Notes under the pieces: generated by a model
Told to the model about the DNA's origin: nothing
Database searches by the model: none
What the model saw: only the letters and a program-made list of their open reading frames with translations
Part shown: positions 34,271 through 45,173 of the stretch, piece by piece
Position numbering within the stretch: the stretch's first letter is position 1
Layout: each line of letters opens with the position of its first letter
NCBI RefSeq assembly: GCF_009789555.1
Contig: NZ_CP046902.1
Location: forward strand, 1,166,001-1,230,000
Length of the DNA stretch: 64,000 nucleotides
DNA from: Stutzerimonas stutzeri
GTDB lineage: Bacteria > Pseudomonadota > Gammaproteobacteria > Pseudomonadales > Pseudomonadaceae
Direction of reading: 5' to 3'
Program-made: the position numbers and the translations under genes

Positions 34271-35890
34271 TTAGCCAAACAGCTGTTGCTTGCGGCGCAG
34301 CCACCGATAGCCGTAGCCGGCCAGATGGATCCGCAGCGGGTGACCCTGAGGCTGCTCGTAGTCGCTGTCGGCCAGTACGTCCACCATGTCCTGCAGGTCG
34401 TGCTCGGCGATTTCAATCTCGACCTCCTGGTCCGCCAGATTCACCAGCATGAGTACGGTCGAGCCGTTGTCATGGCGGATGGCGAAGACTGACGGGCAAC
34501 CCGTCTCGACCGGGCGATGCTGACCGCCGCCGATCTCGCGCAGGCCTATGCGGGTGCGAATCATGTTGCCTGTCTTGGACAGCAGCGAGTCGTCGCGCAG
34601 GGTCTGCGCATAGACGTTCCGCTGACGGAAGCCGAACGTCCCTTCCTCGATCAGCGGCGCCGCCAGCTGCGATGCGGCGGCGCAGGAGAATCCGGCGTTG
34701 GGCTCGTTGGACCATTGCATGGGTGTACGGACCGCCAGACGCTCGGGGCGCGCGAGGTCGTCGCCCATGCCGATTTCTTCGCCATAACGGACGATGGGCG
34801 TACCCGGCAGCGCGAACAGCAATGCGTGGGCCATGGCGATGCGGCGCTCATCGCCGTCGAGCATGGGTGCCAGGCGCCGGCGAATCCCTCGATTGTAGGC
34901 GCGCATTTCGGGTTGTGGAGCGAAGGCCTGCATGACTTCCTCACGCTCGTCGTCGGTCAGCCGCTCCAGGTCCAGTTCGTCGTGGTTGCGCAGCCAGATC
35001 GCGTACTGCGCGCGCTCCGGCGGCTCCGGCTGGTGCTCGAGCGCCCGATGCAAGGGCTGCGCCTCGCTGCGTGCCAGCGAGAGAAAGAAATGGTTGTTGG
35101 CCCAGAAATTCAACAGCAGCGTGAGCCGGTCGCCTTCGCCGAAGTAGCCGCGGTACTGTTCGGGCTCCACATCGACCTCACCCAGCAGTACCGCTTCCGG
35201 CCGGCGCAAGGTGACGAAGTCGCGCATGTGTTCGAGCAGCCATTGACCGTTGTCGCTGTTACCGCCGCCCGCCTGTTCGACGAGGTGCGAGGCGGCGTCG
35301 ACGCGAAAGCCCGAGACGCCCAGGCGCAGCCAGAACGCGATGATCCGTTCGATTTCCTTGATCACCTTGGGGTTGCCGAGATTAAGGTCCGGCTCATGGC
35401 TATAGAACAGGTGGCGATAGTACTGGCCGGCTTCGTCGTCCCAAGTCCAGACGCTTTCTTCCACGGTGGGGAAGATCGGCTCGATGCTGTCGTCCGGCTC
35501 GTCTGCCCAGAGGTAGTAGTCCCGGTAGGGCGAGTTCCGGTCGCGGCGCGCCTCCTGAAACCAGCGATGTTCGATCGAGGTGTGCTGCACCACCAGTTCG
35601 ATCATCACATGCAGCCCCAGCTCCTCGGCCTTTTCCAGCAGGTACACCACATCGGCGAGATCGCCGAAGCGTGGATCGACCTGCAGATGGTCGCTCACAT
35701 CGTAACCGGCATCGCGGAAGGGCGACTGGTAGAACGGCATCAGCCAGATGGCCGTTGCGCCCAGGCCGCGAACGTAATCCAGGCGCTCGGTGACACCGCG
35801 CAGGTCGCCGCAACCGTCACCGTCTACATCGAGAAACAGTGACGGATCGATCTGGTAGATCACCGCGTTCCGATACCACAGTGGTCGCAT
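34271..35890 (-). CDS. GH13 trehalose synthase-like alpha-glucan enzyme
   Basis: A 539-residue glycoside hydrolase family 13 protein related to maltose/trehalose isomerase (TreS). The catalytic triad is intact: Asp in GVSGFRVDAAS, Glu in VLLGEVDVEP and Asp in LRNHDELDL. The N-terminal LWYRNAVIYQIDPSLFLDVDGDG resembles TreS, but it lacks the maltokinase domain. The start follows the upstream GH13 stop by one base, so translation is coupled. It may convert maltose to trehalose for osmoprotection or hydrolyse alpha-glucosides; which is not decided by sequence alone. Confidence 0.83.
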   Translation of the reverse strand: MRPLWYRNAVIYQIDPSLFLDVDGDGCGDLRGVTERLDYVRGLGATAIWLMPFYQSPFRDAGYDVSDHLQVDPRFGDLADVVYLLEKAEELGLHVMIELVVQHTSIEHRWFQEARRDRNSPYRDYYLWADEPDDSIEPIFPTVEESVWTWDDEAGQYYRHLFYSHEPDLNLGNPKVIKEIERIIAFWLRLGVSGFRVDAASHLVEQAGGGNSDNGQWLLEHMRDFVTLRRPEAVLLGEVDVEPEQYRGYFGEGDRLTLLLNFWANNHFFLSLARSEAQPLHRALEHQPEPPERAQYAIWLRNHDELDLERLTDDEREEVMQAFAPQPEMRAYNRGIRRRLAPMLDGDERRIAMAHALLFALPGTPIVRYGEEIGMGDDLARPERLAVRTPMQWSNEPNAGFSCAAASQLAAPLIEEGTFGFRQRNVYAQTLRDDSLLSKTGNMIRTRIGLREIGGGQHRPVETGCPSVFAIRHDNGSTVLMLVNLADQEVEIEIAEHDLQDMVDVLADSDYEQPQGHPLRIHLAGYGYRWLRRKQQLFG

Positions 35891-35891
35891 G

Positions 35892-37427
35892 TCAGTGCTC
35901 CTCGGGGCAGAGAATCAGGGCTTGGCCGGCTGCCAGTTCGCCGCTGTAGGGTTCGTTTTCGCCTTGGGCATCACTCGCGACTTCGACCTGCCAGCGTCCG
36001 TTGATCGGGAACGCGTGGGGCTGGTCGGCGAAGTTCAGGCACACCACCCGATGGTCGTCGCCGAACTGCCGCCGGTAGGCCAGCACGTTCGGATGCGACG
36101 GCAGTTCCTCCCAGTCACCCTGAAGCAGGGCCGGACTGCGCTTGCGCGCGGCAATCAGCCGGCGATAAAGCGCCAGGGTCGAGTCAGGCTCCCGTAGCTG
36201 GCGCTCGGCGGCCAGCACCTCGCTGTCCGGCGGGAACGGGAGCCACGGTGGCCTGCCGTACCACCCGTGGGGTGGCGCCGCGAGCCAGGGGATCGGCGCG
36301 CGGCCGCCATCGCGACCGCCGGGGTCGACCTGCTCGTCCGGATCGATCACGGCATCTTCGAGCCCCAATTCCTCACCCTGGTAGATGAAGGGCGTGCCGC
36401 GCAGGGTCAGTAACAGCACGGCGGCGGCGTGGGCGCTGCGCAACGAGCCCTGATAACGGCTGCGCTGGCGTGAGTTGTCGTGGTTGGACAGCACCCAGGT
36501 CGGCCAGGCGTTGGCCGGTTTCAGCAGCGCTTCGACGTCACGGATGCAGGTGCGGAACATCACCGGCTCCCAGGGTGCATCAAGCGGCTGGAAATTGAAC
36601 GACATATGCAACTCGTCCCCGGCCCCGTAGTACTGCAGGACCCGCTCGGTGGCCCGGATGTTGACTTCGCCCACCAGCACCCGCTCGCCGGGATAGCTGT
36701 CGACCAGCCGACGCAGCCCGCGCAGCACTTCGTGGCTGTACGGCTGGTCGTTGAACTCGACCAGTGGCTGGCCGGCCAGACAGCGCGGATCGTCTGCAAA
36801 GCTCGGCTCTTTGCCCGTGCAATGGATGACGTCGACGCGGAAACCATCGATGCCGCGATCGAGCCAGAAGCGCAGGACGCCGTGCATCGCCTCGACTACC
36901 TCGGGGTTTCGCCAGTTCAGGTCTGGCTGCTGGGGCAGGAACAGGTGCAGGTAGTACTGCTGGGTGTGCTCGTCCCAGGTCCATGCGCTGCCGGCGTTGA
37001 GCGCGGCGCGCCAGTTGTTCGGCTCGTCTCGCCAGATATACCAGTCGCGTTTGGGGTTGTTTCGTGAACTGCGCGACTCGATGAACCAAGGGTGTTGATC
37101 GGAGGTGTGATTGGGGACGAAATCGAGCAGCACCCGGATTCCGCGTGCATGCGCCTCGGCGATCAGCCGGTCGATGTCCGCCAGCGAGCCGAACAGCGGG
37201 TCGACGTCGCAGTAGTCGCTGATGTCGTAGCCGGCGTCGGCCATCGGCGAGCGGAAGATCGGCGATAGCCACAAGGCGTCGACACCCAGGTATTGCAAGT
37301 GATCGAGGTGATTCAGCACGCCGTTGAGGTCACCGACGCCATCGCCGTCGCTGTCGGCGAAGGAGCGCGGATAGATCTGGTAGACGGTGGCGCCTTTCCA
37401 CCAGGGTGGCGGGGTTGACTCGCTCAT
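35892..37427 (-). CDS. GH13 alpha-glucosidase
   Basis: A 511-residue oligo-1,6-/alpha-glucosidase-like enzyme releasing glucose from alpha-glucosides. The triad is present: FRVDVIHC, VLVGEVNIR and LSNHDNSR. The typical N-terminus WWKGATVYQIYPRSFADSDG begins at residue 9, and there is no signal peptide, so it acts in the cytoplasm. The start at 37427 has GGGAACGAG upstream and is preferred over an open extension without homology. It is the first gene of a coupled pair and divergent from the GAPDH-like gene (175 bases). Confidence 0.87.
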   Translation of the reverse strand: MSESTPPPWWKGATVYQIYPRSFADSDGDGVGDLNGVLNHLDHLQYLGVDALWLSPIFRSPMADAGYDISDYCDVDPLFGSLADIDRLIAEAHARGIRVLLDFVPNHTSDQHPWFIESRSSRNNPKRDWYIWRDEPNNWRAALNAGSAWTWDEHTQQYYLHLFLPQQPDLNWRNPEVVEAMHGVLRFWLDRGIDGFRVDVIHCTGKEPSFADDPRCLAGQPLVEFNDQPYSHEVLRGLRRLVDSYPGERVLVGEVNIRATERVLQYYGAGDELHMSFNFQPLDAPWEPVMFRTCIRDVEALLKPANAWPTWVLSNHDNSRQRSRYQGSLRSAHAAAVLLLTLRGTPFIYQGEELGLEDAVIDPDEQVDPGGRDGGRAPIPWLAAPPHGWYGRPPWLPFPPDSEVLAAERQLREPDSTLALYRRLIAARKRSPALLQGDWEELPSHPNVLAYRRQFGDDHRVVCLNFADQPHAFPINGRWQVEVASDAQGENEPYSGELAAGQALILCPEEH

Positions 37428-37602
37428 GCTCGTTCCCTTTTCCGGTGCTGGCCGGCCCGGCGCAACGGGCCCGTTGAGGTGTACGACCGACGAACGGTGC
37501 TCGGGTTTCCCCCGTTCGTTGATCTCCGTCGGACGGTACTGAACGCCACCGCCCATACTCCGACTAACCTTGCACTGCCTCAACGACACCTGGGAGACCG
37601 CC

Positions 37603-38613
37603 ATGTTGCGTATTGCTATCAATGGTTATGGCCGTATCGGCCGAGCCGTGTTGCGTGCCCTGTTCGAGCGAAATCTGCAGAACGAGATTCAGATCGTGGC
37701 CATCAACGACCTCAGCGACCGGAGCGCGATGGCGCATCTGACGCGTTTCGATAGCACCTTTGGGCGCTTTCACACGCCGCTCGAACTGCAAGACGATGTG
37801 ATGCAGGTGGGCGGACAATCGATCCGTCTGTTGCATGAACGCGAGCCCGGCCAACTGCCGTGGAAGCAGCTCGGCGTCGATGTGGTGCTGGAATGTACCG
37901 GCAAGTTCAAGAAACGCGAATCGATCGACCAGCACCTCCAGGCGGGGGCCGCGCGCGTGTTCGCCTCGCATCCGCTCGAGAGCGCCGATCTGACGGTGGT
38001 CTATGGCGTCAATCACGAACGGCTCGACCGTAGCCAACGCGTGATCTCGAACGCCTCGTGCACCACCAACTGCCTTGCGCCGCTGGCCAAGGTGTTGCAT
38101 GAGGCCCTTGGCATCCGCCAGGGCCTGCTCAACACGGTGCATGCCTATACCAACGACCAGAACCTGCTGGACAAGGCACACAAGGACCTCTACCGCGCAC
38201 GCGCCGCGGCAGAGTCGATCATTCCATCCACGACAGGGGCGGCCAAGGCCATCGGCCTGGTTCTCCCGGAGCTGGCCGGACGCCTGGATGGATTGGCTGT
38301 GCGGGTGCCCACGCCTAATGTCTCGCTTGTCGACCTGACCTTTACCGCCGAGCGGCCCCCGGAAAGTGTCGAGGCGGTCAACCGGATCTTGCGCGAAGGC
38401 GCGCAGCAGTTGCCGCCCGGCGTCATGGAGTGCAACGACCAGCCACTGGTTTCGCGCGACTTCTTCGGCTATCCGGCCTCCTGCGTGGCGGATCTCAACC
38501 ACACGCGGGTTCAGGGCGAGTTGGTCAAGGTGCTGGCCTGGTATGACAACGAGTGGGCGTTTTCCAACCGCATGCTCGACGTGTTGCTGGCCTGGGACAG
38601 AGGCGACGCCTGA
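37603..38613 (+). CDS. GAPDH/erythrose-4-phosphate dehydrogenase family protein
   Basis: A 336-residue phosphorylating-type aldehyde dehydrogenase of the GAPDH family. The NAD fold starts at MLRIAINGYGRIGRAVLRAL, the catalytic Cys is 153 in SNASCTTNC and the catalytic His is in NTVHAYTNDQNLLD. It mixes features: SIIPSTTGAAKAIG is GAPDH-like, whereas IRLLHEREPGQLPWKQLGVD and FASHPLESADLTVVYGVN recall Epd. The substrate is therefore uncertain (glyceraldehyde-3-P or erythrose-4-P). Its stop lies two bases before the cyclodeaminase-like gene, a tight and unusual pairing. No other glycolytic gene is adjacent. Confidence 0.85.
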   Translation: MLRIAINGYGRIGRAVLRALFERNLQNEIQIVAINDLSDRSAMAHLTRFDSTFGRFHTPLELQDDVMQVGGQSIRLLHEREPGQLPWKQLGVDVVLECTGKFKKRESIDQHLQAGAARVFASHPLESADLTVVYGVNHERLDRSQRVISNASCTTNCLAPLAKVLHEALGIRQGLLNTVHAYTNDQNLLDKAHKDLYRARAAAESIIPSTTGAAKAIGLVLPELAGRLDGLAVRVPTPNVSLVDLTFTAERPPESVEAVNRILREGAQQLPPGVMECNDQPLVSRDFFGYPASCVADLNHTRVQGELVKVLAWYDNEWAFSNRMLDVLLAWDRGDA

Positions 38614-38615
38614 CG

Positions 38616-39236
38616 ATGGGCGGGCCGGTGACCGATGGGTCCAGCGTCTGGGCGCTGTCGTTGGCTGATTTCCGTGATGCGACAGCGGCCGATGGCCCAA
38701 CGCCAGGCTGCGGCGCCGCGGCGGCGGTGGTGTCCGACATTGGCCTGGCGCTTGTGCTCAAGGGGCTGCGAATCAGCGAGGCGCACGGCAGCGAGCCGGC
38801 GCGGCGCGAGCTGGTAGCCGCCGTCGAATCGCTGATCGGGCGCCCTGGCGCCTTCGCCGATGCGGATATTGCTGCGTTCCAGAGCTACCTGCACGCGCGC
38901 CACGACGAGCATGCGTCGACGGACACGCAAGCGGCATCGCGCCAGGCGTGCGCGGTGCCCCTGGCCACCGCCCGAAGTAGCCTGCAGGCGCTGCAACTGG
39001 CGAACCAGGCCTGGCCTCGGGTGATCGCGGTGGTGCAAAGCGACGTACAGGCGGGCGCACTGATGATCCATGCGGGGCTTTGCGCAGCGCTGGTCAACGT
39101 GCAGGCCAACCTGGGTTCGATCGACGATCCGGCATCGCGCGAGCAGGTCGCGCGATGGCATCGCCAGTTGCGCGCTCAGGCGGACGACCACCTGCAGTGC
39201 CTGTCCGCCAGGGTCGGGCAGTCGCTGGTGGGCTGA
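38616..39236 (+). CDS. Stand-alone cyclodeaminase/cyclohydrolase (FTCD_C) protein
   Basis: A 206-residue all-helical protein matching the formiminotransferase-cyclodeaminase C-terminal domain, also found alone as methenyl-THF cyclohydrolase (FchA). The key start SLADFRDATAADGPTPGCGAAAAVVSDIGLAL carries the GG/PGCGA-like folate-site loop, although the usual PGGGS is PGCGA here. A helical end with HAGLCAALVNVQANL follows. It lies two bases after the GAPDH-like gene, with no SD of its own in a good place, so coupling is likely. Activity is not certain because of the altered loop. Confidence 0.78.
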   Translation: MGGPVTDGSSVWALSLADFRDATAADGPTPGCGAAAAVVSDIGLALVLKGLRISEAHGSEPARRELVAAVESLIGRPGAFADADIAAFQSYLHARHDEHASTDTQAASRQACAVPLATARSSLQALQLANQAWPRVIAVVQSDVQAGALMIHAGLCAALVNVQANLGSIDDPASREQVARWHRQLRAQADDHLQCLSARVGQSLVG

Positions 39237-39260
39237 CGCGCGCGCCCCGTTCATTTTTCT

Positions 39261-39370
39261 AAAACGAGAATTAAAGTCTCGATTTGACTTGACGGATCGC
39301 GCCTGGCTTTCCTAGTCTCTGGGTTCATAGCGAGACCAGAAGTACCAAAATAAGAACGAGACCCCGTCTC
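39261..39370. promoter_or_regulatory. Cluster of GTCTC/GAGAC half-sites before the alcohol dehydrogenase
   Basis: Within 110 bases there are inverted or direct GTCTC/GAGAC copies at about 39265-39269 (CGAGA), 39276-39281, 39315-39319, 39332-39336, 39358-39362 and 39366-39370. One pair forms a perfect 13-base palindrome (39358-39370). CGAGACC occurs twice, 26 bases apart. A possible promoter, TTGACG at 39289 and TAGTCT at 39313, is interleaved. Confidence 0.6.
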
Positions 39371-39380
39371 ACCGACGCGC

Positions 39381-39411
39381 AGCGCTTTGCTGAATCGCTG
39401 TCCAAAGCGCT
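39381..39411 (+). repeat. Leader stem-loop before the alcohol dehydrogenase
   Basis: Nine-base perfect arms (39381-39389, 39403-39411; AGCGCTTTG with its complement) around a 13-base loop. It ends 43 bases before the ATG at 39455 and is not followed by T. Confidence 0.65.
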
Positions 39412-39454
39412 CCGAAGCGAACAGGACAGCCGCGCGCACCTCTGGAGAATGTCC

Positions 39455-40621
39455 ATGAGTCATCGAATCGTCCTGCCGCGCCTGATGGAAGTCGGCGCCG
39501 GCGCCAGTCAGCAGATCGTCTCCGTGCTACGCAATCTGGGCTGCAAACGCCCGCTGATCGTGACCGACCGGATGATGGTCGAGCTGGGTTATGTCGCGCG
39601 CATCAGCGAGACGCTGGCCAAGGCTGACATCCCCAGTGACTGCTTTGCCGATACGCTGCCGGAGCCGACGGCAGCGTCGATACATGCCGGCGTCGAGATG
39701 GTGCGCCAGGGCAGCTACGATTCGATCATCGCACTCGGCGGCGGCAGCCCGATCGACTCGGCCAAGGCCATCGGCATTCTTGGCAAATTCGGCGGTGAAA
39801 TGCGCGACTACCGCTTCCCGCGCGACGTCAGCGAAGCCGGCTTGCCGCTGATCGCGATCCCCACCACCGCGGGTACCGGCTCGGAAGCGACACGCTTCAC
39901 CATCATCACCGACGAGACCAGTGACGAGAAGATGCTCTGCGCCGGCCTTGGCTTCATGCCGGTCGCCGCGCTGATCGACTACGAACTGACCCTGTCGTTG
40001 CCGGCACGGGTCACCGCCGACACCGGCATCGACGCGCTGACCCACGCCATCGAGGCGTATGTCAGCCGCAAGGCCAGTCTCTACAGCGATGCGCAGGCGC
40101 TCCAGGCGATGCGCCTGCTGGCGCCCAACCTGCGCGCGGCCTATCACGAACCCGGCAATCGCGAGGCCCGTGAGGCCATGATGCTGGGGGCGACCTTGGC
40201 TGGTATCGCCTTCTCCAACGCCTCGGTGGCGCTGGTGCATGGCATGAGCCGGCCCATCGGAGCTTTTTTCCACGTGCCGCACGGGCTGTCCAACGCCATG
40301 TTGCTGCCCGCCGTCACCGCGTTTTCGATTCCGGCAGCGCCTGAGCGCTACGCCGATTGTGCCCGCGCCATGGGCGTGGCAGGCGAGGCCGACAACGTCG
40401 AGACAGCAAACCACAAGCTGCTCAGCGAACTGCGAACCATCAACAAGGAATTGCAGGTGCCAAGCCCGGAGCAGTTCGGCATCGCCCGCGAACGTTTCTT
40501 CGAGTTGCGCGAAACCATGGCGAGGCAGGCGCTGGCGTCCGGCTCGCCAGGCAACAATCCGCGGCTCGCCAGCGAAGCGGAAATCATCGACCTCTACGAA
40601 ACCGTCTGGAATCAGGAGTAA
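39455..40621 (+). CDS. Iron-containing alcohol dehydrogenase
   Basis: A 388-residue group III alcohol dehydrogenase. The nucleotide-binding GGGSPIDSAKAIGI, the TTAGTGSEATRF loop and the metal ligands (ADTGIDALTHAIEAY; HGMSRPIGAFFHVPHG) are intact. It interconverts an alcohol or hydroxyacid with its aldehyde. The ATG at 39455 has GGAG seven bases upstream; an ATG two codons earlier is too close to it. It lies four bases before mmsA, so the pair probably forms and then consumes an aldehyde such as malonate semialdehyde; this is inferred, not shown. Confidence 0.9.
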   Translation: MSHRIVLPRLMEVGAGASQQIVSVLRNLGCKRPLIVTDRMMVELGYVARISETLAKADIPSDCFADTLPEPTAASIHAGVEMVRQGSYDSIIALGGGSPIDSAKAIGILGKFGGEMRDYRFPRDVSEAGLPLIAIPTTAGTGSEATRFTIITDETSDEKMLCAGLGFMPVAALIDYELTLSLPARVTADTGIDALTHAIEAYVSRKASLYSDAQALQAMRLLAPNLRAAYHEPGNREAREAMMLGATLAGIAFSNASVALVHGMSRPIGAFFHVPHGLSNAMLLPAVTAFSIPAAPERYADCARAMGVAGEADNVETANHKLLSELRTINKELQVPSPEQFGIARERFFELRETMARQALASGSPGNNPRLASEAEIIDLYETVWNQE

Positions 40622-40625
40622 CCCC

Positions 40626-42128
<1,503 letters not shown>

Positions 42129-42219
42129 AGCCAGCCACCGCACGGATGAACGGCTGGGGCAGATGAGCGCGAAAGCGTTGCGTGGCGCTGCCGGTCTTGC
42201 CGGTGTTGGATTAAGCTTT

Positions 42220-42247
42220 GCCGCCCTTCGGGGCGGACTTTCGTTTC
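42220..42247 (+). terminator. Terminator after mmsA
   Basis: CCGCCC-TTCG-GGGCGG (42221-42236) followed by ACTTTCGTTT. It separates the dehydrogenase pair from the IclR gene 23 bases downstream. Confidence 0.7.
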
Positions 42248-42269
42248 TCATCGTTGACGGGCTTGGATC

Positions 42270-43034
42270 ATGCGCAGTACTCCCCGTGAAAAAGGCTCTT
42301 CCATCACGCGAGTGCTGGAAATCATCGAAGCGGTGGCCGGTGCCGCGCAACCCTTGACACCCACCGCGCTGGCCGACCAGCTGGATATCCCCAAGGCCAG
42401 CGCGCACCGCTTGGTGCAGACCCTAGAAAAGGAGGGTTTTCTGCAGTTCGGTTTGCGCGGTGGCTTGCTGCCCGGGGATCGGCTGCACGCGACGGCAGTC
42501 AATATTCTGGGCAGCGGTCGGCACAAGGCGTTACGCCAGGCGATCCTGCGCCAGCTGTCCGAGGAAATTGGCGAGACGTGCGGGCTGTCCGTGCCGGATG
42601 GTCTCGACATGCTCTACTTCGACCGCGTGCAGACCAACTGGCCGTTGCAGATCAACCTGCCCATCGGCAGTCATACTCCACTCTGGTGCACCGCCAGTGG
42701 CAAGCTGTATCTGGCTTCACTGCCACCGGAGCAATTGGACAGAGTGCTGCCACGCCTGCCGATCCGGCAGATGGCGCGCAACACCCTCGTCGATCTGAGC
42801 GCCCTGCGTGATGACCTGGCACGGATTCGCGAAGAGGACCTGGCAACCGACTCAGAGGAGTTCATCGACGGCATGGTCGCTTGTGCCGTGCCCGTACGCG
42901 ATGGCCGCGGTGAGCTGAGTGCCTGTCTGTTCACCCATGCGCCGGTGATTCGCTGTGCGATGGAGCCGCTGCTGGCGTTCGTGCCACGCCTGCGTGCGGC
43001 GGCCAAGGAGCTGGAGGCGATCGTCAGCGGCTGA
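42270..43034 (+). CDS. IclR-family transcriptional regulator
   Basis: A 254-residue IclR regulator: N-terminal winged helix (LTPTALADQLDIPKASAHRLVQTLEKEGFLQF) and a C-terminal effector-binding domain (PLWCTASGKLYLASLPPEQ; VACAVPVRDGRGELSACLF). IclR proteins control small catabolic operons and bind small acids or aromatics. It follows the dehydrogenase pair on the same strand but behind a terminator, so it has its own promoter or read-through. It is the natural candidate to bind the GTCTC/GAGAC cluster at 39.3 kb; that is inference. Confidence 0.9.
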   Translation: MRSTPREKGSSITRVLEIIEAVAGAAQPLTPTALADQLDIPKASAHRLVQTLEKEGFLQFGLRGGLLPGDRLHATAVNILGSGRHKALRQAILRQLSEEIGETCGLSVPDGLDMLYFDRVQTNWPLQINLPIGSHTPLWCTASGKLYLASLPPEQLDRVLPRLPIRQMARNTLVDLSALRDDLARIREEDLATDSEEFIDGMVACAVPVRDGRGELSACLFTHAPVIRCAMEPLLAFVPRLRAAAKELEAIVSG

Positions 43035-43163
43035 GCACCGGGCCGACGAGCACGAACGGCGGGCGATGGCTGCAGATGGCATCCTGCGCCAGACGAACTC
43101 ATGCGAGGCGCGGTGACGGATTGAATTCCCCTCACGAATCGAATACCGGCTCCCCGCCGGCTG

Positions 43164-45173
43164 TTATCGCTTCAACATGGCCCGCATCGCGGCCAGGGCA
43201 TCGTTGCCGCGGGCGGCTTTGACCTCGGCGGGTGCGTCTTCCTGACCTTCCCATTCCAGGTCTTCCTGGGGCAGTTCGTCGAGAAAGCGACTGGGCATGC
43301 AATCGATGATTTCGCCGTACTGCTTGCGCTTGGCGGCGAAGGTCATCGCCAGGTTCTGCCGCGCGCGGGTGATGCCGACATAGGCCAGGCGGCGTTCTTC
43401 CTCGATGGTGTCGGCCTCGATGCTGGAACGGTGCGGAAGGATCTCTTCTTCCATGCCGAGGATAAAGACATACGGAAACTCCAGGCCTTTGGAGGCGTGA
43501 AGGGTCATCATCTGCACGCCCTCTGCCCCTTCTTCCTCCTCCTGCTGGCGCTCGAGCATGTCGCGAAGCACCAGTTTGGCGATGGCTTCCTCGATGGTCA
43601 TGTCGCCTTCTTCGTCTTTCTCCAGCGTATTTTTCAGGGCATCGATCAGGAACCAGACGTTGCCCATGCGGAAATCGGCGGCCTTGTCGCTGGACGTCTG
43701 CGAGCGCACCCAGGTCTCGTAGTCGATGTCCATGACCATGCTGCGCAGCGCAGCAATCGGGTCGTTCTGCGCGCATTGCTGGCGCAGGGTGTCCATGTAG
43801 CGTTTGAAGCGCGACAGGCGGTCGGTGAAGCGGCTGTCCAGATGCTCGCCCAGCCCCATCTCGTCGCAGGCGCTGTACATGGAAATCTTGCGCGCGGTGG
43901 CGTAGTTGCCGAGCTTTTCAAGGGTGGTCGAGCCGATTTCCCGGCGCGGCACGTTGATCACCCGCAGGAAGGCGTTATCGTCGTCCGGATTGACCAGCAG
44001 GCGGAAGTAGCTCATCAGGTCCTTCACTTCCTGGCGGGCGAAGAAGCTGGTGCCGCCGGACAGCCGATAGGGGATTTGGTGGTGCTGCAGCTTCAGTTCG
44101 ATCAGCTTGGCCTGGTAGTTGCCCCGATAGAGGATGGCGAAATCGCTGTAGGGCCGTTCGGTCTTCAGATGCAGCGTAAGAATTTCGATCGCCACGCGTT
44201 CGGCCTCGGCTTCCTCGTTGCGGCAACGGATCACGCGAATCGCGTCGCCGTGCCCCATTTCAGACCACAGCTGCTTTTCGAAGGCGTGCGGGTTGTTGGC
44301 GATCAGAACGTTGGCGCACTTGAGGATGCGGCTGGTGGAGCGGTAGTTCTGCTCGAGCATTACCACCTTCAGCGAGGGAAAGTCCTCTTTGAGCTGCATC
44401 AGGTTTTCCGGCCGCGCGCCGCGCCAGGCGTAGATCGACTGGTCATCGTCACCCACGACGGTGAAATGCGCGCGCTCCTGGACGAGCAATTTGACCAGCA
44501 GGTACTGGCTCGCGTTGGTGTCCTGGTACTCGTCCACCAGCATGTAGCGAACCTTGTTACGCCACTTCTCGAGCACGTCGGGATGGTTCTGGAACAGTTT
44601 CACCGGCTGCATGATGAGGTCGTCGAAATCCACCGCGTTGTACGCCTTGAGCGTGCGCTGGTAGTGGGTGTAGACGATCGCCGCAGTCTGCTCCTTGGGG
44701 TTGCGCGCATTCGCCAGCGCTTCCTCGGGCGCGATCAGGTCGTTCTTCCAGTTGCCGATGTAGCCCTTGATCTCGTCCACGCCGTCATCACCGGCGTATT
44801 CCTTCTGCATGATGTCGGTCAGCAGCGCCTTGATGTCGCTCTCGTCGAAGATCGAGAAACCGGGCTTGTAGCCGAGCTTGGCGTATTCCTTGCGAATGAT
44901 GTTCAGGCCGAGGTTATGAAAGGTCGACACTGTCAGGCCGCGCCCTTCGCCGCCACGCAGCAGGCTGCTGACGCGCTCTTTCATTTCGCGCGCGGCCTTG
45001 TTGGTGAAGGTCACGGCGACGATATACTGCGCGCGGATGCCGCACTGCTGGATCAGGTAGGCGATCTTGCGGGTGATCACGCTGGTCTTGCCGGAGCCGG
45101 CGCCAGCGAGCACCAGCATGGGGCCGCCGACGTAGTTCACGGCTTCCTGCTGCCGGGGATTGAGTCGGGACAT
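43164..45173 (-). CDS. rep: ATP-dependent DNA helicase Rep
   Basis: A 669-residue superfamily 1A helicase that moves 3' to 5' along single-stranded DNA and helps forks pass protein blocks. Motif I (LAGAGSGKTSVIT) and motif II (VDEYQDTN), the DDQSIYAWRGA motif III and the C-terminal LHASKGLEFPYVFI and EERRLAYVGITRAR motifs are complete. Length and the N-terminus MSRLNPRQQEAVNYV fit Rep rather than UvrD. It is divergent from the GGDEF-EAL gene. Confidence 0.96.
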   Translation of the reverse strand: MSRLNPRQQEAVNYVGGPMLVLAGAGSGKTSVITRKIAYLIQQCGIRAQYIVAVTFTNKAAREMKERVSSLLRGGEGRGLTVSTFHNLGLNIIRKEYAKLGYKPGFSIFDESDIKALLTDIMQKEYAGDDGVDEIKGYIGNWKNDLIAPEEALANARNPKEQTAAIVYTHYQRTLKAYNAVDFDDLIMQPVKLFQNHPDVLEKWRNKVRYMLVDEYQDTNASQYLLVKLLVQERAHFTVVGDDDQSIYAWRGARPENLMQLKEDFPSLKVVMLEQNYRSTSRILKCANVLIANNPHAFEKQLWSEMGHGDAIRVIRCRNEEAEAERVAIEILTLHLKTERPYSDFAILYRGNYQAKLIELKLQHHQIPYRLSGGTSFFARQEVKDLMSYFRLLVNPDDDNAFLRVINVPRREIGSTTLEKLGNYATARKISMYSACDEMGLGEHLDSRFTDRLSRFKRYMDTLRQQCAQNDPIAALRSMVMDIDYETWVRSQTSSDKAADFRMGNVWFLIDALKNTLEKDEEGDMTIEEAIAKLVLRDMLERQQEEEEGAEGVQMMTLHASKGLEFPYVFILGMEEEILPHRSSIEADTIEEERRLAYVGITRARQNLAMTFAAKRKQYGEIIDCMPSRFLDELPQEDLEWEGQEDAPAEVKAARGNDALAAMRAMLKR

